This document shows, piece by piece, positions 45,832 to 54,629 of a stretch of 64,000 nt of DNA (position 1 is the stretch's first letter; each line of letters begins with the position of its first letter). The notes beneath the pieces were generated by a model. That model was not told the DNA's origin. It did no database searches and saw only the letters and a program-made list of their open reading frames with translations. The stretch comes from Novosphingobium sediminis (GTDB lineage: Bacteria > Pseudomonadota > Alphaproteobacteria > Sphingomonadales > Sphingomonadaceae): NCBI RefSeq assembly GCF_007991615.1, contig NZ_BJYR01000018.1, positions 141,550 to 205,549 of the forward strand, in the 5' to 3' direction. Position numbers and translations under genes: made by a program.

Positions 45832-47139
45832 ATGTCTGAAAGTACCACTTACGACGCGGTCATCATCGGTGCCGGCGTCATCGGCTGCGCCATCGCGCTC
45901 GATCTCGCCCGGCGCGGCCTGCGCACCCTGAACGTGGACCGCGGCCCCGCACCGGGGCACGGCTCCACTTCCTGGTCCGCTGCGATCATCCGGCCCTACT
46001 ACTCGACCACGGACGGCACTGCGCTCGCTTTCGAAGCCCACTTCGCGTGGCAGAACTGGGAAGAATACCTCGGCTATCGCCCCGAAAGCGCGCTGCACTA
46101 CCACGAAATCGGCTGTCTCGTGCTTGAGGCGGCGGAAAACCGCAAGCTCGCAGGGACGCGCTCCATCATGCGCGAAGTTGGTGTTCCGTTCACCAATGTG
46201 GCGACAAGCGATCTTCCCGAATGGCTCCCCGGCGCGGACCTCCGCCAGTTCAGCCCGGCGCGCCGGATCGATGATCCGCAGTTCGGCGAAACCGCAGGCG
46301 ATCCCATCACCGGCGCGATGTTCTGCCCCACGGGCGGCTACATCAGTGATCCCCAACTCGCCACGGCCCAGATCGCGGGAGCAGTCGAGCATGCCGGCGG
46401 CCATTTCCGCTTCAACGACACAGTGCTCGCCATCCATCAGTCCGCCGGAAGGATCACCGGCCTCACTTGCGAAAAGAGCGGCCTGATCCACACGCCGATC
46501 ATCATCAACGCCGCCGGCCCGGCCTCCCGCTGGGTGAACGAACTCGCCGGCGCGCACCACCCTGACCAGATCAGCACCCGCCCGATGCGGCAGGAAGTCG
46601 CTACCGTCCCCATGCCGCAGGCCCCTCAAGGCCCCAGCCTTCGCTATGTCCTCACCGATGCGGACTGCGGCATCTACATGCGCCCGGAGCAATCCGGCCA
46701 CCTCCTGATCGGCTCGCTCGAACCGGCCTGCGACACCCTCGAATACCTCGATAGCGAAGACTACGAGACCAGCCTCACCGAACAATGGACCAACCAGGTC
46801 TGGCGCGCCGCCCTGCGCTTTCCAAGCCTTGGCATCCCCAACATCGCCCAAGGTTTCGCCGCGCTCTACGACGTCAGCGAGGACTGGATCCCGGTCTACG
46901 ACCGCAGCGACATCGAAGGCTATTTCACCGCCATCGGCACCAGCGGCAACCAGTTCAAGAACGCGCCGCTGGTCGGCCAGTTGATGGGCCACCTGATCGA
47001 AAGCGTGGCAAACGGCGCCGATCACGATCGCTCACCCCTGCAATTCCGCCTCCCCGCAACAGGCCGCGCCATAGACCTCGCCGCGTTCTCCCGCCTGCGC
47101 CCCATCAACCGGGCGAGCAGCTTTTCGGTGCTGGGGTAA
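45832..47139 (+). CDS. FAD-dependent oxidoreductase (D-amino-acid oxidase fold)
   Basis: A 435-residue DAO-family flavoprotein with N-terminal FAD motif 'VIIGAGVIGCAIALDLARRG', the conserved 'GHGSTSWSAAIIRPYYST' loop and C-terminal 'YFTAIGTSGNQFKNAPLVGQ' covering the flavin. It resembles sarcosine/glycine oxidase-like and dimethylglycine dehydrogenase-like proteins. The substrate amine is unknown. A GCCCCTC/GAGGGGC hairpin follows the gene at about 47160-47187. Confidence 0.85.
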   Translation: MSESTTYDAVIIGAGVIGCAIALDLARRGLRTLNVDRGPAPGHGSTSWSAAIIRPYYSTTDGTALAFEAHFAWQNWEEYLGYRPESALHYHEIGCLVLEAAENRKLAGTRSIMREVGVPFTNVATSDLPEWLPGADLRQFSPARRIDDPQFGETAGDPITGAMFCPTGGYISDPQLATAQIAGAVEHAGGHFRFNDTVLAIHQSAGRITGLTCEKSGLIHTPIIINAAGPASRWVNELAGAHHPDQISTRPMRQEVATVPMPQAPQGPSLRYVLTDADCGIYMRPEQSGHLLIGSLEPACDTLEYLDSEDYETSLTEQWTNQVWRAALRFPSLGIPNIAQGFAALYDVSEDWIPVYDRSDIEGYFTAIGTSGNQFKNAPLVGQLMGHLIESVANGADHDRSPLQFRLPATGRAIDLAAFSRLRPINRASSFSVLG

Positions 47140-47508
47140 CCCGCGAAGACGGATGATACGCCCCTCCGTTTCCGGCGAGGGGCGCGCGGCCTGTGGCCCT
47201 TCAATAGGGCAACGCCAGAAGGAATGCAGCGTCCGGCGGGCAAGGGTCACAGCCCTTTCGTCCCCATAATCTTCGCGGGCCGCCCACGCCGCCGTCCCTG
47301 CGGCCTGCTCCTCGTCTTTCCCGCGCGGGCGTGAACCAGGGCCTCACCTGCAAAAAGATTTAAGGGAAAGTACGGCGCCGCAATATTCCATAGATTAACG
47401 GCGAATGGATACAGCCAAAATACCAAATAACTGCTGGCTCGCGAAAGTTCTTTCCGGCCAAATTCGGTCAATATGGCCGGTCATGACATCAATTGAGGAG
47501 CCTACCAA
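47140..47508. other. Intergenic region before the CZB gene
   Basis: No convincing gene is seen in these 369 bases. The left part has a GCCCCTC...GAGGGGC hairpin and a GCCC...GGGC hairpin (47197-47211). The right ~150 bases are clearly AT-richer (AAAGATTTAAGGGAAAG, AATATTCCATAGATTAACG) and probably hold the promoter of the CZB gene. Confidence 0.5.
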
Positions 47509-47868
47509 ATGTCTGAATTTCTCGACAGAGCCATGATGACCCACAGTGCTGTCAAGAACCGCCTCGTCAGGGCCATCAAGGGCGAGGAAAACATCGACTA
47601 CAACACCATCAAGCGTGACGATGCTTGCGAGGTCGGCAAGTGGATCTACGGTGAAGGCGGGCAAAAACACGCAACGTCCCAGATTTTCCAGGAGTTCAGG
47701 AGAACCCACGCGGAGTTTCACCAGTGCGCTTCAAACGTCCTTCTTCTGCATCGCAACGGCAAGGTGGCCGAAGCCAATGCCGAGTTGCAGCGCGGCAGCT
47801 TTGAGCAGAAATCGATGGAAATCGGCTCCTGCATCGTGCGGATGAAGAAAGATCCCTCCTTCTGGTAG
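47509..47868 (+). CDS. Stand-alone CZB zinc-binding sensor domain
   Basis: A 119-residue protein that is essentially one chemoreceptor zinc-binding (CZB) domain, normally found attached to chemoreceptors or diguanylate cyclases. The 3His/1Cys zinc site is visible as His12, Cys40 ('CEVGKWIYGEG'), His67 and His71 ('HAEFHQCA'). Zinc or hypochlorous acid sensing is the known role. GAGGAG precedes the ATG and a strong terminator follows, so it is a single-gene unit. Its output partner is unknown and must act in trans. Confidence 0.85.
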   Translation: MSEFLDRAMMTHSAVKNRLVRAIKGEENIDYNTIKRDDACEVGKWIYGEGGQKHATSQIFQEFRRTHAEFHQCASNVLLLHRNGKVAEANAELQRGSFEQKSMEIGSCIVRMKKDPSFW

Positions 47869-47892
47869 GCGTTCACCTGCACTCGAGCCGGC

Positions 47893-47921
47893 AAAGCCCC
47901 CACGAAAGTCGGGGGCTTTTT
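47893..47921 (+). terminator. Rho-independent terminator of the CZB gene
   Basis: AAAGCCCCC pairs with GGGGGCTTT and runs into TTTTT. The inner loop ACGAAAGTC adds two more pairs. This is the clearest intrinsic terminator in the window. Confidence 0.9.
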
Positions 47922-47949
47922 CGTTTCAACATGCTTCTGCAAACCCGCT

Positions 47950-48729
47950 TCAGTCGATGGTCGAAGCCCCGTCCACCACCAGGCTGCTGCCCACCGCGAA
48001 CGACGAGCGATCCGAGAGCAGCCACATCACCGCTTCGGCCACTTCGCTGGGCTGGCCGAGGCGGCCAATCGGATGATTGGCGACCGCCGCATCATGCACG
48101 CCGGGCGTCTGAAACAGTTCAGCCGTCAGATCGGTATAGATGAACGCCGGGCACACGGCGTTGATGCGGATGCCTTGCGCCGCATATTCGAGCGCGGCGG
48201 TCTTGGTCAGTCCGACGACCGCATGCTTGCTGGCGACATAGGCGCTCTGGCCGGCCCATCCGATGATCGCCGCGGCAGACGCAATATTCACAATCGCCCC
48301 GCACCCCTGCGGCTTCATCACGGCAAGCTCGGCCTGCATGCAATGCAGCACGCCCATCACATTGACATCCAGCACACGGGCAAACACCTCCGCCGGATAG
48401 TCCATCACATCGGCCGAAGCGCCAACAATCCCGGCGTTGTTGACCGCCCCATCAAGGCCCCCATGAAGCTGCGCCGCCTGCGCAATCGCGCCATGGACAT
48501 CCGCTGCGGACGTGACATCGCCGGTGTGGCAGCTCACCCGCAGCCCGCGCGCCAGCAGGGGCGCGGCCACGGCTTCGATCGCCGCCAGATCGAGATCTAA
48601 CAGCGCAAGATGCGCCCCCGCCGCCCCCAGCGCCTCAGCCACCCCGCGCCCGATCCCCGCGCCCGCGCCGCTCACAAACACGGTTCGGCCCGCAAGCCCG
48701 CGATCATTCTCCGGCGCAACGTTCGTCAT
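47950..48729 (-). CDS. SDR family oxidoreductase
   Basis: A 259-residue classical SDR with 'VFVSGAGAGIGRGVAEALG', 'GAVNNAGIVGASADV', the Ser region 'IVNIASAAAIIG', YVASK and the ending 'VGSSLVVDGASTID'. ATG 48729 is chosen because GGGAGAG lies 9 bases upstream; in-frame starts at 48747 and 48777 lack such a site. It converges on the CZB terminator and is divergent from hisZ with ~250 bases between. Substrate unknown. Confidence 0.88.
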   Translation of the reverse strand: MTNVAPENDRGLAGRTVFVSGAGAGIGRGVAEALGAAGAHLALLDLDLAAIEAVAAPLLARGLRVSCHTGDVTSAADVHGAIAQAAQLHGGLDGAVNNAGIVGASADVMDYPAEVFARVLDVNVMGVLHCMQAELAVMKPQGCGAIVNIASAAAIIGWAGQSAYVASKHAVVGLTKTAALEYAAQGIRINAVCPAFIYTDLTAELFQTPGVHDAAVANHPIGRLGQPSEVAEAVMWLLSDRSSFAVGSSLVVDGASTID

Positions 48730-48976
48730 GGCGATGTTCTCTCCCATATGGCCGCCGCCAGAGGCTGAGTGCGCCATCGTTGTGGCCGGCGATCCTTGCA
48801 GGATGACCGGATCCGGGCGGATGATCTATGACACCGTGCGCCAGTTTATTACCGCCCACCGCCATGGGCGTCGGCGGCGTGGCCACGCCGCCCATGCAAT
48901 CGGCGCGCAAGAGGGGCGCAAATGCGGCGCAAATGGGGTTCGCATCCAGCCCGCCGTGGGCTAGGGCGCAGCTGTC

Positions 48977-50095
48977 ATGACCGAACCGAACAACGATCTG
49001 CTGCCTGAGGGCCTTGAAGACCGCCTGCCGCGCGAAGCTGCCGCGACGACGCGGGTGATGCGCGCCATTCAGGATGTCATGCACGGCCATGGCTATGATC
49101 GCGTGCTGCCGCCGATGATCGAGTTCGAGCGCAGCCTCGCCGCGCGGATGGACGGGATCAATCAGCGCCGCATGTTCCGTTTCGTCGATCCCGCGTCCCT
49201 GCGGATGATGGCGCTGCGCAGCGATCACACGCCGCAGATCGGCCGCATCGCCGGCACACGCCTCGCCGCCGCGGCGCGGCCCTTGCGGCTGTGCTATGCG
49301 GGGCAGGTTCTTACCATCAAGGGCGATGCGCTCGATCCGGCGCGCGAGCGGTTGCAGTGCGGCGCAGAGCTGATCGGGGCGGACAATGTCGCCGCCGCCT
49401 GCGAAGTCGTCGCCGTCGCCATCGAGGCGCTGCGGGCAGCTGGCGCGAGAGGGATCAGCGTCGATTTCACGCTGCCCGATCTCGTCGATACGCTGGCCGA
49501 AAAGGCATTCCCGCTGGAACCGCAGCAGATCGAAGCGGTGCGGCGCGAGCTTGATACCAAGGACGCCGGCGGCCTCGTCGATGCGGGCGGAGAGGCTTAC
49601 GTCCCGCTGCTCTATGCCACCGGCGATTTCGAGACGGCGATCGAGAAGCTCGCCGCCATCGACGCCGGCGGCGCGCTGGCGAGCCGCATCGCGGCGCTGC
49701 GCGCAATTGCTGGCGCACTCGGCGGCGCGGCGCGGCTCACACTCGACCCATCGGAGCGGCATGGCTTCGAATACCAGTCGTGGCTGGGCTTCACGCTCTA
49801 TGCCGATGGCGTGCGCGGCACGCTGGGGCGTGGCGGCACCTATCGGATTGCCGGTTCAGGTTCCGGCGAAGTCGCGACCGGCTTCTCGCTCTATCCCGAT
49901 GGCCTGATCGCGCAAGTCGCCGATGGCGAGAGCGGCGCGGACAGTGTGTTCCTCCCGCTCGGCCATGATCGCGATGTGGCTGCCCGCCTGCGGAGCATCG
50001 GTTGGCGCACCGTTGCGGCCCTGAGTGAGACGGACGGCGCCGAGGCGCTCGGCTGCACGCATGTGCTCGCCGGCAGCGAGCCGGTGAAGCTCTAG
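48977..50095 (+). CDS. hisZ: ATP phosphoribosyltransferase regulatory subunit
   Basis: A 372-residue HisRS-like protein without aminoacylation function that activates short-form HisG, the first enzyme of histidine synthesis. 'LLPEGLEDRLPREAAATTRV', 'DRVLPPMIEFERSLAA', 'RMFRFVDPASLRMMALRSDH' and 'LRLCYAGQVL' are class-II synthetase-like HisZ motifs. The hisG partner is not in the window. Its stop codon overlaps that of arsC in a shared CTAG. Confidence 0.92.
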   Translation: MTEPNNDLLPEGLEDRLPREAAATTRVMRAIQDVMHGHGYDRVLPPMIEFERSLAARMDGINQRRMFRFVDPASLRMMALRSDHTPQIGRIAGTRLAAAARPLRLCYAGQVLTIKGDALDPARERLQCGAELIGADNVAAACEVVAVAIEALRAAGARGISVDFTLPDLVDTLAEKAFPLEPQQIEAVRRELDTKDAGGLVDAGGEAYVPLLYATGDFETAIEKLAAIDAGGALASRIAALRAIAGALGGAARLTLDPSERHGFEYQSWLGFTLYADGVRGTLGRGGTYRIAGSGSGEVATGFSLYPDGLIAQVADGESGADSVFLPLGHDRDVAARLRSIGWRTVAALSETDGAEALGCTHVLAGSEPVKL

Positions 50096-50502
50096 AGCTT
50101 CACGACCTCGCCGTCTTCCTTGGTGAAGCTATCGGGCCGGCGCTCCAGCAGATCGAGCACCAGCTCCGAAGGGCGGCATAGCTTCGCGCCCTTGGGGGTG
50201 ACGACGATGGGCCGGTTCACGAGGATCGGGTGCTCTACCATCGCGGCAAGGATCGCCTCGTCGGTGGCAGCGGGATCGGTGAGGCCGAGTTCCTCCGCCG
50301 GGGTTCCCTTGGTCCGCATGATGTCCCGCGGGGCCGCGCCCATGTCGGCAAGTATCTTGTCCAGCTGCGGACGGGTCCAGCCCGCCTTGACGTACTCGAC
50401 CACCTCAGGCGCGTAGCCCGCCGCCTCGATCATCGCGAGCGTGTTGCGCGAGGTGCCACACTTGGGGTTGTGGTAGATGGTGATGGGGAAGGTATCGGTC
50501 AT
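50092..50502 (-). CDS. arsC: Arsenate reductase (glutaredoxin-dependent type)
   Basis: A 136-residue ArsC reducing arsenate to arsenite. The catalytic Cys15 lies in 'IYHNPKCGTSRN'; the oxyanion-site arginines are in 'IMRTKGTPAEELGL' and 'ILVNRPIVVTPKGAKLCRP'. It overlaps the aquaporin gene by 4 bases and is last in the arsR-aqpS-arsC operon. Confidence 0.94.
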   Translation of the reverse strand: MTDTFPITIYHNPKCGTSRNTLAMIEAAGYAPEVVEYVKAGWTRPQLDKILADMGAAPRDIMRTKGTPAEELGLTDPAATDEAILAAMVEHPILVNRPIVVTPKGAKLCRPSELVLDLLERRPDSFTKEDGEVVKL

Positions 50503-51161
50503 GCCGGGTCCTCTGCCAGAAGCCAGCCGAACACCGCAAGCGCGATCAGCGCACCCGCGAGTTGTCCGGCAATGAACAGGGGGATCGATGCGGGCGCGAT
50601 GCCTGCAAACGTATCGGTCAGCCCGCGCGCAAGCGTCACTGCCGGATTGGCGAACGAGGTCGAGGCGGTGAACCAGTAGGCCGAGGTGATGTAGAGCCCG
50701 ACGGCGACCGGCGTGAACTCCCGCCGCGCATGCGAAACGCCGAGGATCGTGCCGATCAGCCCGAACGTCGCGACGAGTTCGGCAAGTCCTTGTCCCCAGC
50801 CATCACGCGCGTGGCCGGAGACCTGCAACATACTCTCGCCAAACATCGCGTGGGCCAGCAAAACGCCGAGCACAGCGCCTGCCAATTGTGCCCCTGTATA
50901 GGCAAGCGCTTGCGCGGCGGTCATTTCCCGTCGCAGCCAGACAATCAGCGTCACCGCCGGATTGAATTGCGCGCCGGAAATCGGACCGAAGATATGGATC
51001 AGCACGACCAGCCCCGCCCCGGTTGAAAGCGTATTGCCAAGGAGCGCGATGGCATCGTTCCCGCTCGCCAGCCGAGTGCCCATGATGCCTGAGCCGACCA
51101 CGATGGCGAGCAGCAGCAAAGTGCCAAGCGCCTCGGCCGCAATCCGCCGGGGCAGGTTCAT
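50499..51161 (-). CDS. aqpS: Aquaglyceroporin for arsenite efflux (AqpS-like)
   Basis: A 220-residue MIP channel with six membrane helices and two NPA loops ('AQFNPAVTLIVW' and 'SFANPAVTLARGL'). In Sinorhizobium meliloti the same arrangement aqpS-arsC under ArsR lets arsenite made by ArsC leave the cell down its gradient. No ArsB or Acr3 pump is present here, supporting that model. It overlaps arsR and arsC by 4 bases each. Start at ATG 51161; longer open frame upstream is not this protein. Confidence 0.88.
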   Translation of the reverse strand: MNLPRRIAAEALGTLLLLAIVVGSGIMGTRLASGNDAIALLGNTLSTGAGLVVLIHIFGPISGAQFNPAVTLIVWLRREMTAAQALAYTGAQLAGAVLGVLLAHAMFGESMLQVSGHARDGWGQGLAELVATFGLIGTILGVSHARREFTPVAVGLYITSAYWFTASTSFANPAVTLARGLTDTFAGIAPASIPLFIAGQLAGALIALAVFGWLLAEDPA

Positions 51162-51505
51162 GCCGCCGCTCCGCACGCTGGCATCAACCCGGAAAGCGGT
51201 GCGCAGATTTCCGGCGCGCCGCCGCAGCAGTCCTCCATCAGAAATCCCAGCAAGCCTCGCATCGCAGCAAAGTCGGCGGAATAGATCACCGATCGCCCAT
51301 CCCGGCGCGCGTGGATCAAGCCCGCATGATCGAGAATCGAGAGGTGGGAAGAGAGCGTATTGGGGCGCACCCCGATCTCGCGTGCAATCGCGCCAGCCGG
51401 CAGGCCATCCGGCCCGGCCTTCACCAGCAGGCGGAACACGGCCAGCCGGTGCCCTTGCGCGAGGGCGGAAAGCCGATCCACGGCTTGGGGCAGCGAAAGG
51501 TTCAT
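51158..51505 (-). CDS. arsR: ArsR-family arsenic-responsive repressor
   Basis: A 115-residue winged-helix repressor: 'LAVFRLLVKAGPDGLPAGAI', 'IGVRPNTLSSHLSILDHAGL' and the wing 'ARRDGRSVIYS'. Cys93-Cys94 ('EDCCGG') with Cys101 and Cys111 form a likely C-terminal As(III) site, as in several alphaproteobacterial ArsR proteins, rather than the alpha-3 site of the E. coli protein. GGGAGTG precedes the ATG. A 24-base inverted repeat upstream is its probable operator. Confidence 0.92.
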   Translation of the reverse strand: MNLSLPQAVDRLSALAQGHRLAVFRLLVKAGPDGLPAGAIAREIGVRPNTLSSHLSILDHAGLIHARRDGRSVIYSADFAAMRGLLGFLMEDCCGGAPEICAPLSGLMPACGAAA

Positions 51506-51522
51506 GCATCACTCCCGATTCG

Positions 51523-51546
51523 ATATTTCGGCGATAATCGAAATAT
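51523..51546. promoter_or_regulatory. Probable ArsR operator
   Basis: ATATTTCG and CGAAATAT are perfect 8-base arms separated by 8 bases, 18 bases upstream of the arsR start, in an AT-rich patch. Size and place fit an ArsR dimer site; derepression by arsenite is expected from the family. Confidence 0.7.
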
Positions 51547-51663
51547 GACCGGATCGCCAGCTTCCAATGCGTGGCCAATCTGCCCCGTTTCCCTTGCCCT
51601 AGCCGCCGCTCTCCCCTAGGGCGCCAGCCGACTTTGAACTGCAACAGAAAGTGTGCGCAAGCC

Positions 51664-52953
51664 GTGGCCAACGTGACCGTGATCGGCGCCCAGTGGGGCG
51701 ATGAGGGCAAGGGCAAGATCGTCGACTGGCTGGCAAGCCGGGCCGATGCCGTGGTACGCTTTCAGGGCGGCCATAATGCCGGCCACACGCTGGTGGTCGA
51801 TGGCTCGGTCTACAAGCTTTCGCTGCTGCCCTCGGGCATCGTGCGCGGCACGCTTTCGATCATCGGCAATGGCGTCGTGCTCGATCCGTGGGCGCTCAAG
51901 GCTGAGATCGAGAAGCTGACCGGGCAGGGCGTTACGATCCATGCCGACAACTTCGCGATTGCCGATAACTGCCCGCTGATCCTGCCTCTGCACCGCGATC
52001 TTGATGGCCTGCGTGAGACCGCTGCTGGTTCGGGCAAGATCGGCACGACCGGGCGCGGCATTGGCCCCGCCTATGAAGACAAGGTCGGCCGCCGTGCGAT
52101 CCGCGTGTGCGATCTGGCGCACCTCGATGCGCTCGATTCGCAACTGGACCGCCTGTGCGCCCACCACGATGCGCTGCGTGCCGGTTTCGGCCAGCCGCCG
52201 GTGGACCGCGCTGCGCTGCTGGAAGAACTGCGCGAGATCGCACCCTTCGTGCTGCAATTCGCCCAGCCGGTGTGGAAGCGCCTCAAGAAGGTGCGCAAGG
52301 CCGGTGCGCGCATCCTGTTCGAAGGTGCGCAGGGCGTGCTGCTCGATGTCGATCATGGCACGTACCCGTTCGTCACCTCGTCGAACACCGTGTCCGGTAC
52401 GGCGGCTTCGGGCTCCGGCCTCGGCCCCAATTCGACCGGGTTCGTGCTTGGCATCGTCAAGGCCTACACCACCCGAGTCGGTTCGGGTCCGTTCCCGACC
52501 GAACTGGAAGACGAAGTTGGCCAGCGCCTCGGCGAACGCGGCCATGAATTCGGCACGGTGACCGGGCGCAAACGCCGCTGCGGCTGGTTCGATGCAGTGC
52601 TGGTGCGCCAATCCTGCGCGATTTCGGGCGTCACCGGCATTGCACTGACCAAGCTCGACGTGCTCGACGGGTTCGACAAGGTCCGGATCTGCACGGGCTA
52701 CCGTTTGCGCGGGAAGGTGCTTGATTACTTCCCCAGCCACGCCGCCGATCAGGCCGCGGTCGAGCCAATCTACGAGGAAATGGAAGGCTGGCAGGGCACT
52801 ACTGCCGGCGCGCGTTCGTGGGCGGACCTCCCGGCGCAGGCGATCAAGTACATCCAGCGCGTGCAGGAACTGATCGAAACACCGGTTGCGCTCGTTTCGA
52901 CGAGCCCCGAGCGCGAGGATACGATCCTCGTGCGCGATCCCTTCATCGACTGA
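51664..52953 (+). CDS. purA: Adenylosuccinate synthetase
   Basis: A 429-residue GTP-dependent enzyme joining IMP and aspartate, first step from IMP to AMP. It starts at GTG 51664 with the family N-terminus '[20 protein letters not shown]', then '[13 protein letters not shown]', '[18 protein letters not shown]', '[20 protein letters not shown]' and '[10 protein letters not shown]'. An upstream ATG at 51571 in frame would add 31 unconserved residues. It is transcribed away from the arsenic operon. Confidence 0.97.
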   Translation: MANVTVIGAQWGDEGKGKIVDWLASRADAVVRFQGGHNAGHTLVVDGSVYKLSLLPSGIVRGTLSIIGNGVVLDPWALKAEIEKLTGQGVTIHADNFAIADNCPLILPLHRDLDGLRETAAGSGKIGTTGRGIGPAYEDKVGRRAIRVCDLAHLDALDSQLDRLCAHHDALRAGFGQPPVDRAALLEELREIAPFVLQFAQPVWKRLKKVRKAGARILFEGAQGVLLDVDHGTYPFVTSSNTVSGTAASGSGLGPNSTGFVLGIVKAYTTRVGSGPFPTELEDEVGQRLGERGHEFGTVTGRKRRCGWFDAVLVRQSCAISGVTGIALTKLDVLDGFDKVRICTGYRLRGKVLDYFPSHAADQAAVEPIYEEMEGWQGTTAGARSWADLPAQAIKYIQRVQELIETPVALVSTSPEREDTILVRDPFID

Positions 52954-53221
52954 CGCCGACCGGCGCCGAATCGGAAGCACACTGCACCGCAGCCAGTCCG
53001 GCTGCGGTGAAAGCTTGCGTCCTGGCCGGTTGCGGCGTTTTTGATGCAATGCGGAATGCATCCGCACAGCGCCTTTCAAACTGTTGGATTTGCGGGGATT
53101 GTAGCGACCCCGCGCAGGTTTCCCGAGCAGCCTCCATCCAGTTTGGAGGCATATGATCTTGACCTGATCTCATTTTGTTCCACTCTTGTTCGCATACGGA
53201 CTTTTACGGAGTGCACTTTCG

Positions 53222-54274
53222 ATGGGACAGGCTGCCAGGCAGTTCGATTATGGCAACGGCGACGCGCAGTCCCCGCGCGTGGTTGAGATGCGGGATCACT
53301 CGCATGACCGCACGATGGGCCGCGTGCAGGATCGCGGCACCTCGGCGCTGGCTGTCTCGATCTTCGCGGATCGCAGCTATCTGCGCGCGGAGATGGAGGA
53401 GGATGCGGTCGCTGCCGGCCTGCGCATCGCCCAAACCGCCGATCTCGGCAATCTGCTCGGCGCGGATCCCGGCCCTGCACTCGGCGATCTCGTGCTTGTC
53501 GATTGCCCGGTGATCGATGGGGCGGAGCTTGCCGCGCTCGCCCGGCTCGATCTGCGTGCAGCGAAAAGCGGGTCTCAGCTCGTCGTTTCCACCAGCATCG
53601 GGTCGCTGGATGATGTGTTCGGTTGCCTCGACCAGTGTGAGGCGCAGATCCTCGTGACGCCGAGCCGCGCGGATAGGGTGATCGCGCTGGGCCGCACCTT
53701 GGCCCGCGCCGGCAACCGCGTTCGCGAACTGTCGGAAGAAGACCGGCTGGCGCTGCTGCGGCTCACCGAGCAGGTCGGCCAGATCGCCCAGAAGCTGGAG
53801 GCGCTGTCGTCCGGTTCGGGCGCTGCTGCTCCGGGGCAGGGCTCGGCGTTCCGCTTCGACGGCGCGGATGACGATGCGCGGCTTGACGAGGGGACGGATC
53901 GGTTGGTTCGGGCCGCACGCCCGCCGCTTCCTGATCCGCGCCTCGTGCGCAAGATTATCCGTCAACGCCAGCTGCGCGCGCGCTTCTTCGAAGGCGATCT
54001 CTTCGCCGATCCCGCATGGGACATGCTGCTCGATCTCACTGCCGCGCGTGCGGAGCATGTGCGCGTGTCAGTCACCTCGCTCTGCATCGCCTCAGGCGTT
54101 CCGCCGACGACGGCGCTGCGCTGGATCGGACAGATGACGGATGCCGGCCTGCTCCAGCGGGTGGACGATGAGACTGACCGCCGCCGCGCCTTCATCACGC
54201 TGACCGACAAGGCCGCCGATGCGATGGCCCGTTACTTCGCCGAGCTTGGCGCATCAGCCGCGACGCTGGTCTGA
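53222..54274 (+). CDS. Winged-helix (MarR-like) regulator with receiver-like N-domain
   Basis: A 350-residue protein. The N-terminal ~150 residues look like a Rossmann/receiver-type fold without phospho-acceptor ('DLVLVDCPVIDGAELAALAR', 'AQILVTPSRADRVIALGRTL'). Then comes a coiled coil ('LALLRLTEQVGQIAQKLEAL') and a C-terminal winged helix ('VTSLCIASGVPPTTALRWIG', 'LLQRVDDETDRRRAFITLTD'). It matches a sphingomonad-type MarR-like regulator of unknown role. ATG 53222 has GGAG ~10 bases upstream. Confidence 0.75.
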   Translation: MGQAARQFDYGNGDAQSPRVVEMRDHSHDRTMGRVQDRGTSALAVSIFADRSYLRAEMEEDAVAAGLRIAQTADLGNLLGADPGPALGDLVLVDCPVIDGAELAALARLDLRAAKSGSQLVVSTSIGSLDDVFGCLDQCEAQILVTPSRADRVIALGRTLARAGNRVRELSEEDRLALLRLTEQVGQIAQKLEALSSGSGAAAPGQGSAFRFDGADDDARLDEGTDRLVRAARPPLPDPRLVRKIIRQRQLRARFFEGDLFADPAWDMLLDLTAARAEHVRVSVTSLCIASGVPPTTALRWIGQMTDAGLLQRVDDETDRRRAFITLTDKAADAMARYFAELGASAATLV

Positions 54275-54629
54275 TTTCTTCCTCTCCAGCAGGAAGGAGC
54301 GCCAATGCATTTCACTAGGGCAAGGCAGGAAGGTGCCCCGATAGGTCTTTCGTTGCCAGACGAGAGGCCTGGGGTGATTTTCCTGTATCCAGGCAGGTAG
54401 ATAGGGCAGGTGTTAGCCGTCGCCTTGGATGGCAGAAGAGGCGGCCAAGCCCTCGCTGGAACGGCGGGCGCCTTTCTGCATAAGCCCAAGTCGCGCTAGG
54501 AGCAGACGTCACTCGGTCTCGAGGGAAGGCGGTGATTTCTAAGGTCCGGGTGCCCGCTTGCAACGGGTCAGCTGCGGTCAGCATCCGCGAAGGCGGCGCC
54601 AATCCCGCTTCGCGCGGATCAGGCTTGCT
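54275..54629. other. Intergenic region, no gene seen
   Basis: 355 bases between the winged-helix regulator and the ModE-like gene. The short reading frames in it lack ribosome sites and family-like sequence. I see no RNA gene or clear repeat; the ModE-like gene is transcribed toward it. Confidence 0.4.

Noticed and set aside
43666..47025. 1119-codon open frame antisense to serA and the FAD oxidoreductase
   Set aside because: It runs across an intergenic region and two well-supported genes and looks like a GC-driven shadow frame.
50499..51716. 405-codon reading of the aquaporin frame
   Set aside because: The upstream part is antisense or out of frame to arsR and purA; the channel begins at ATG 51161 with a normal MIP length.
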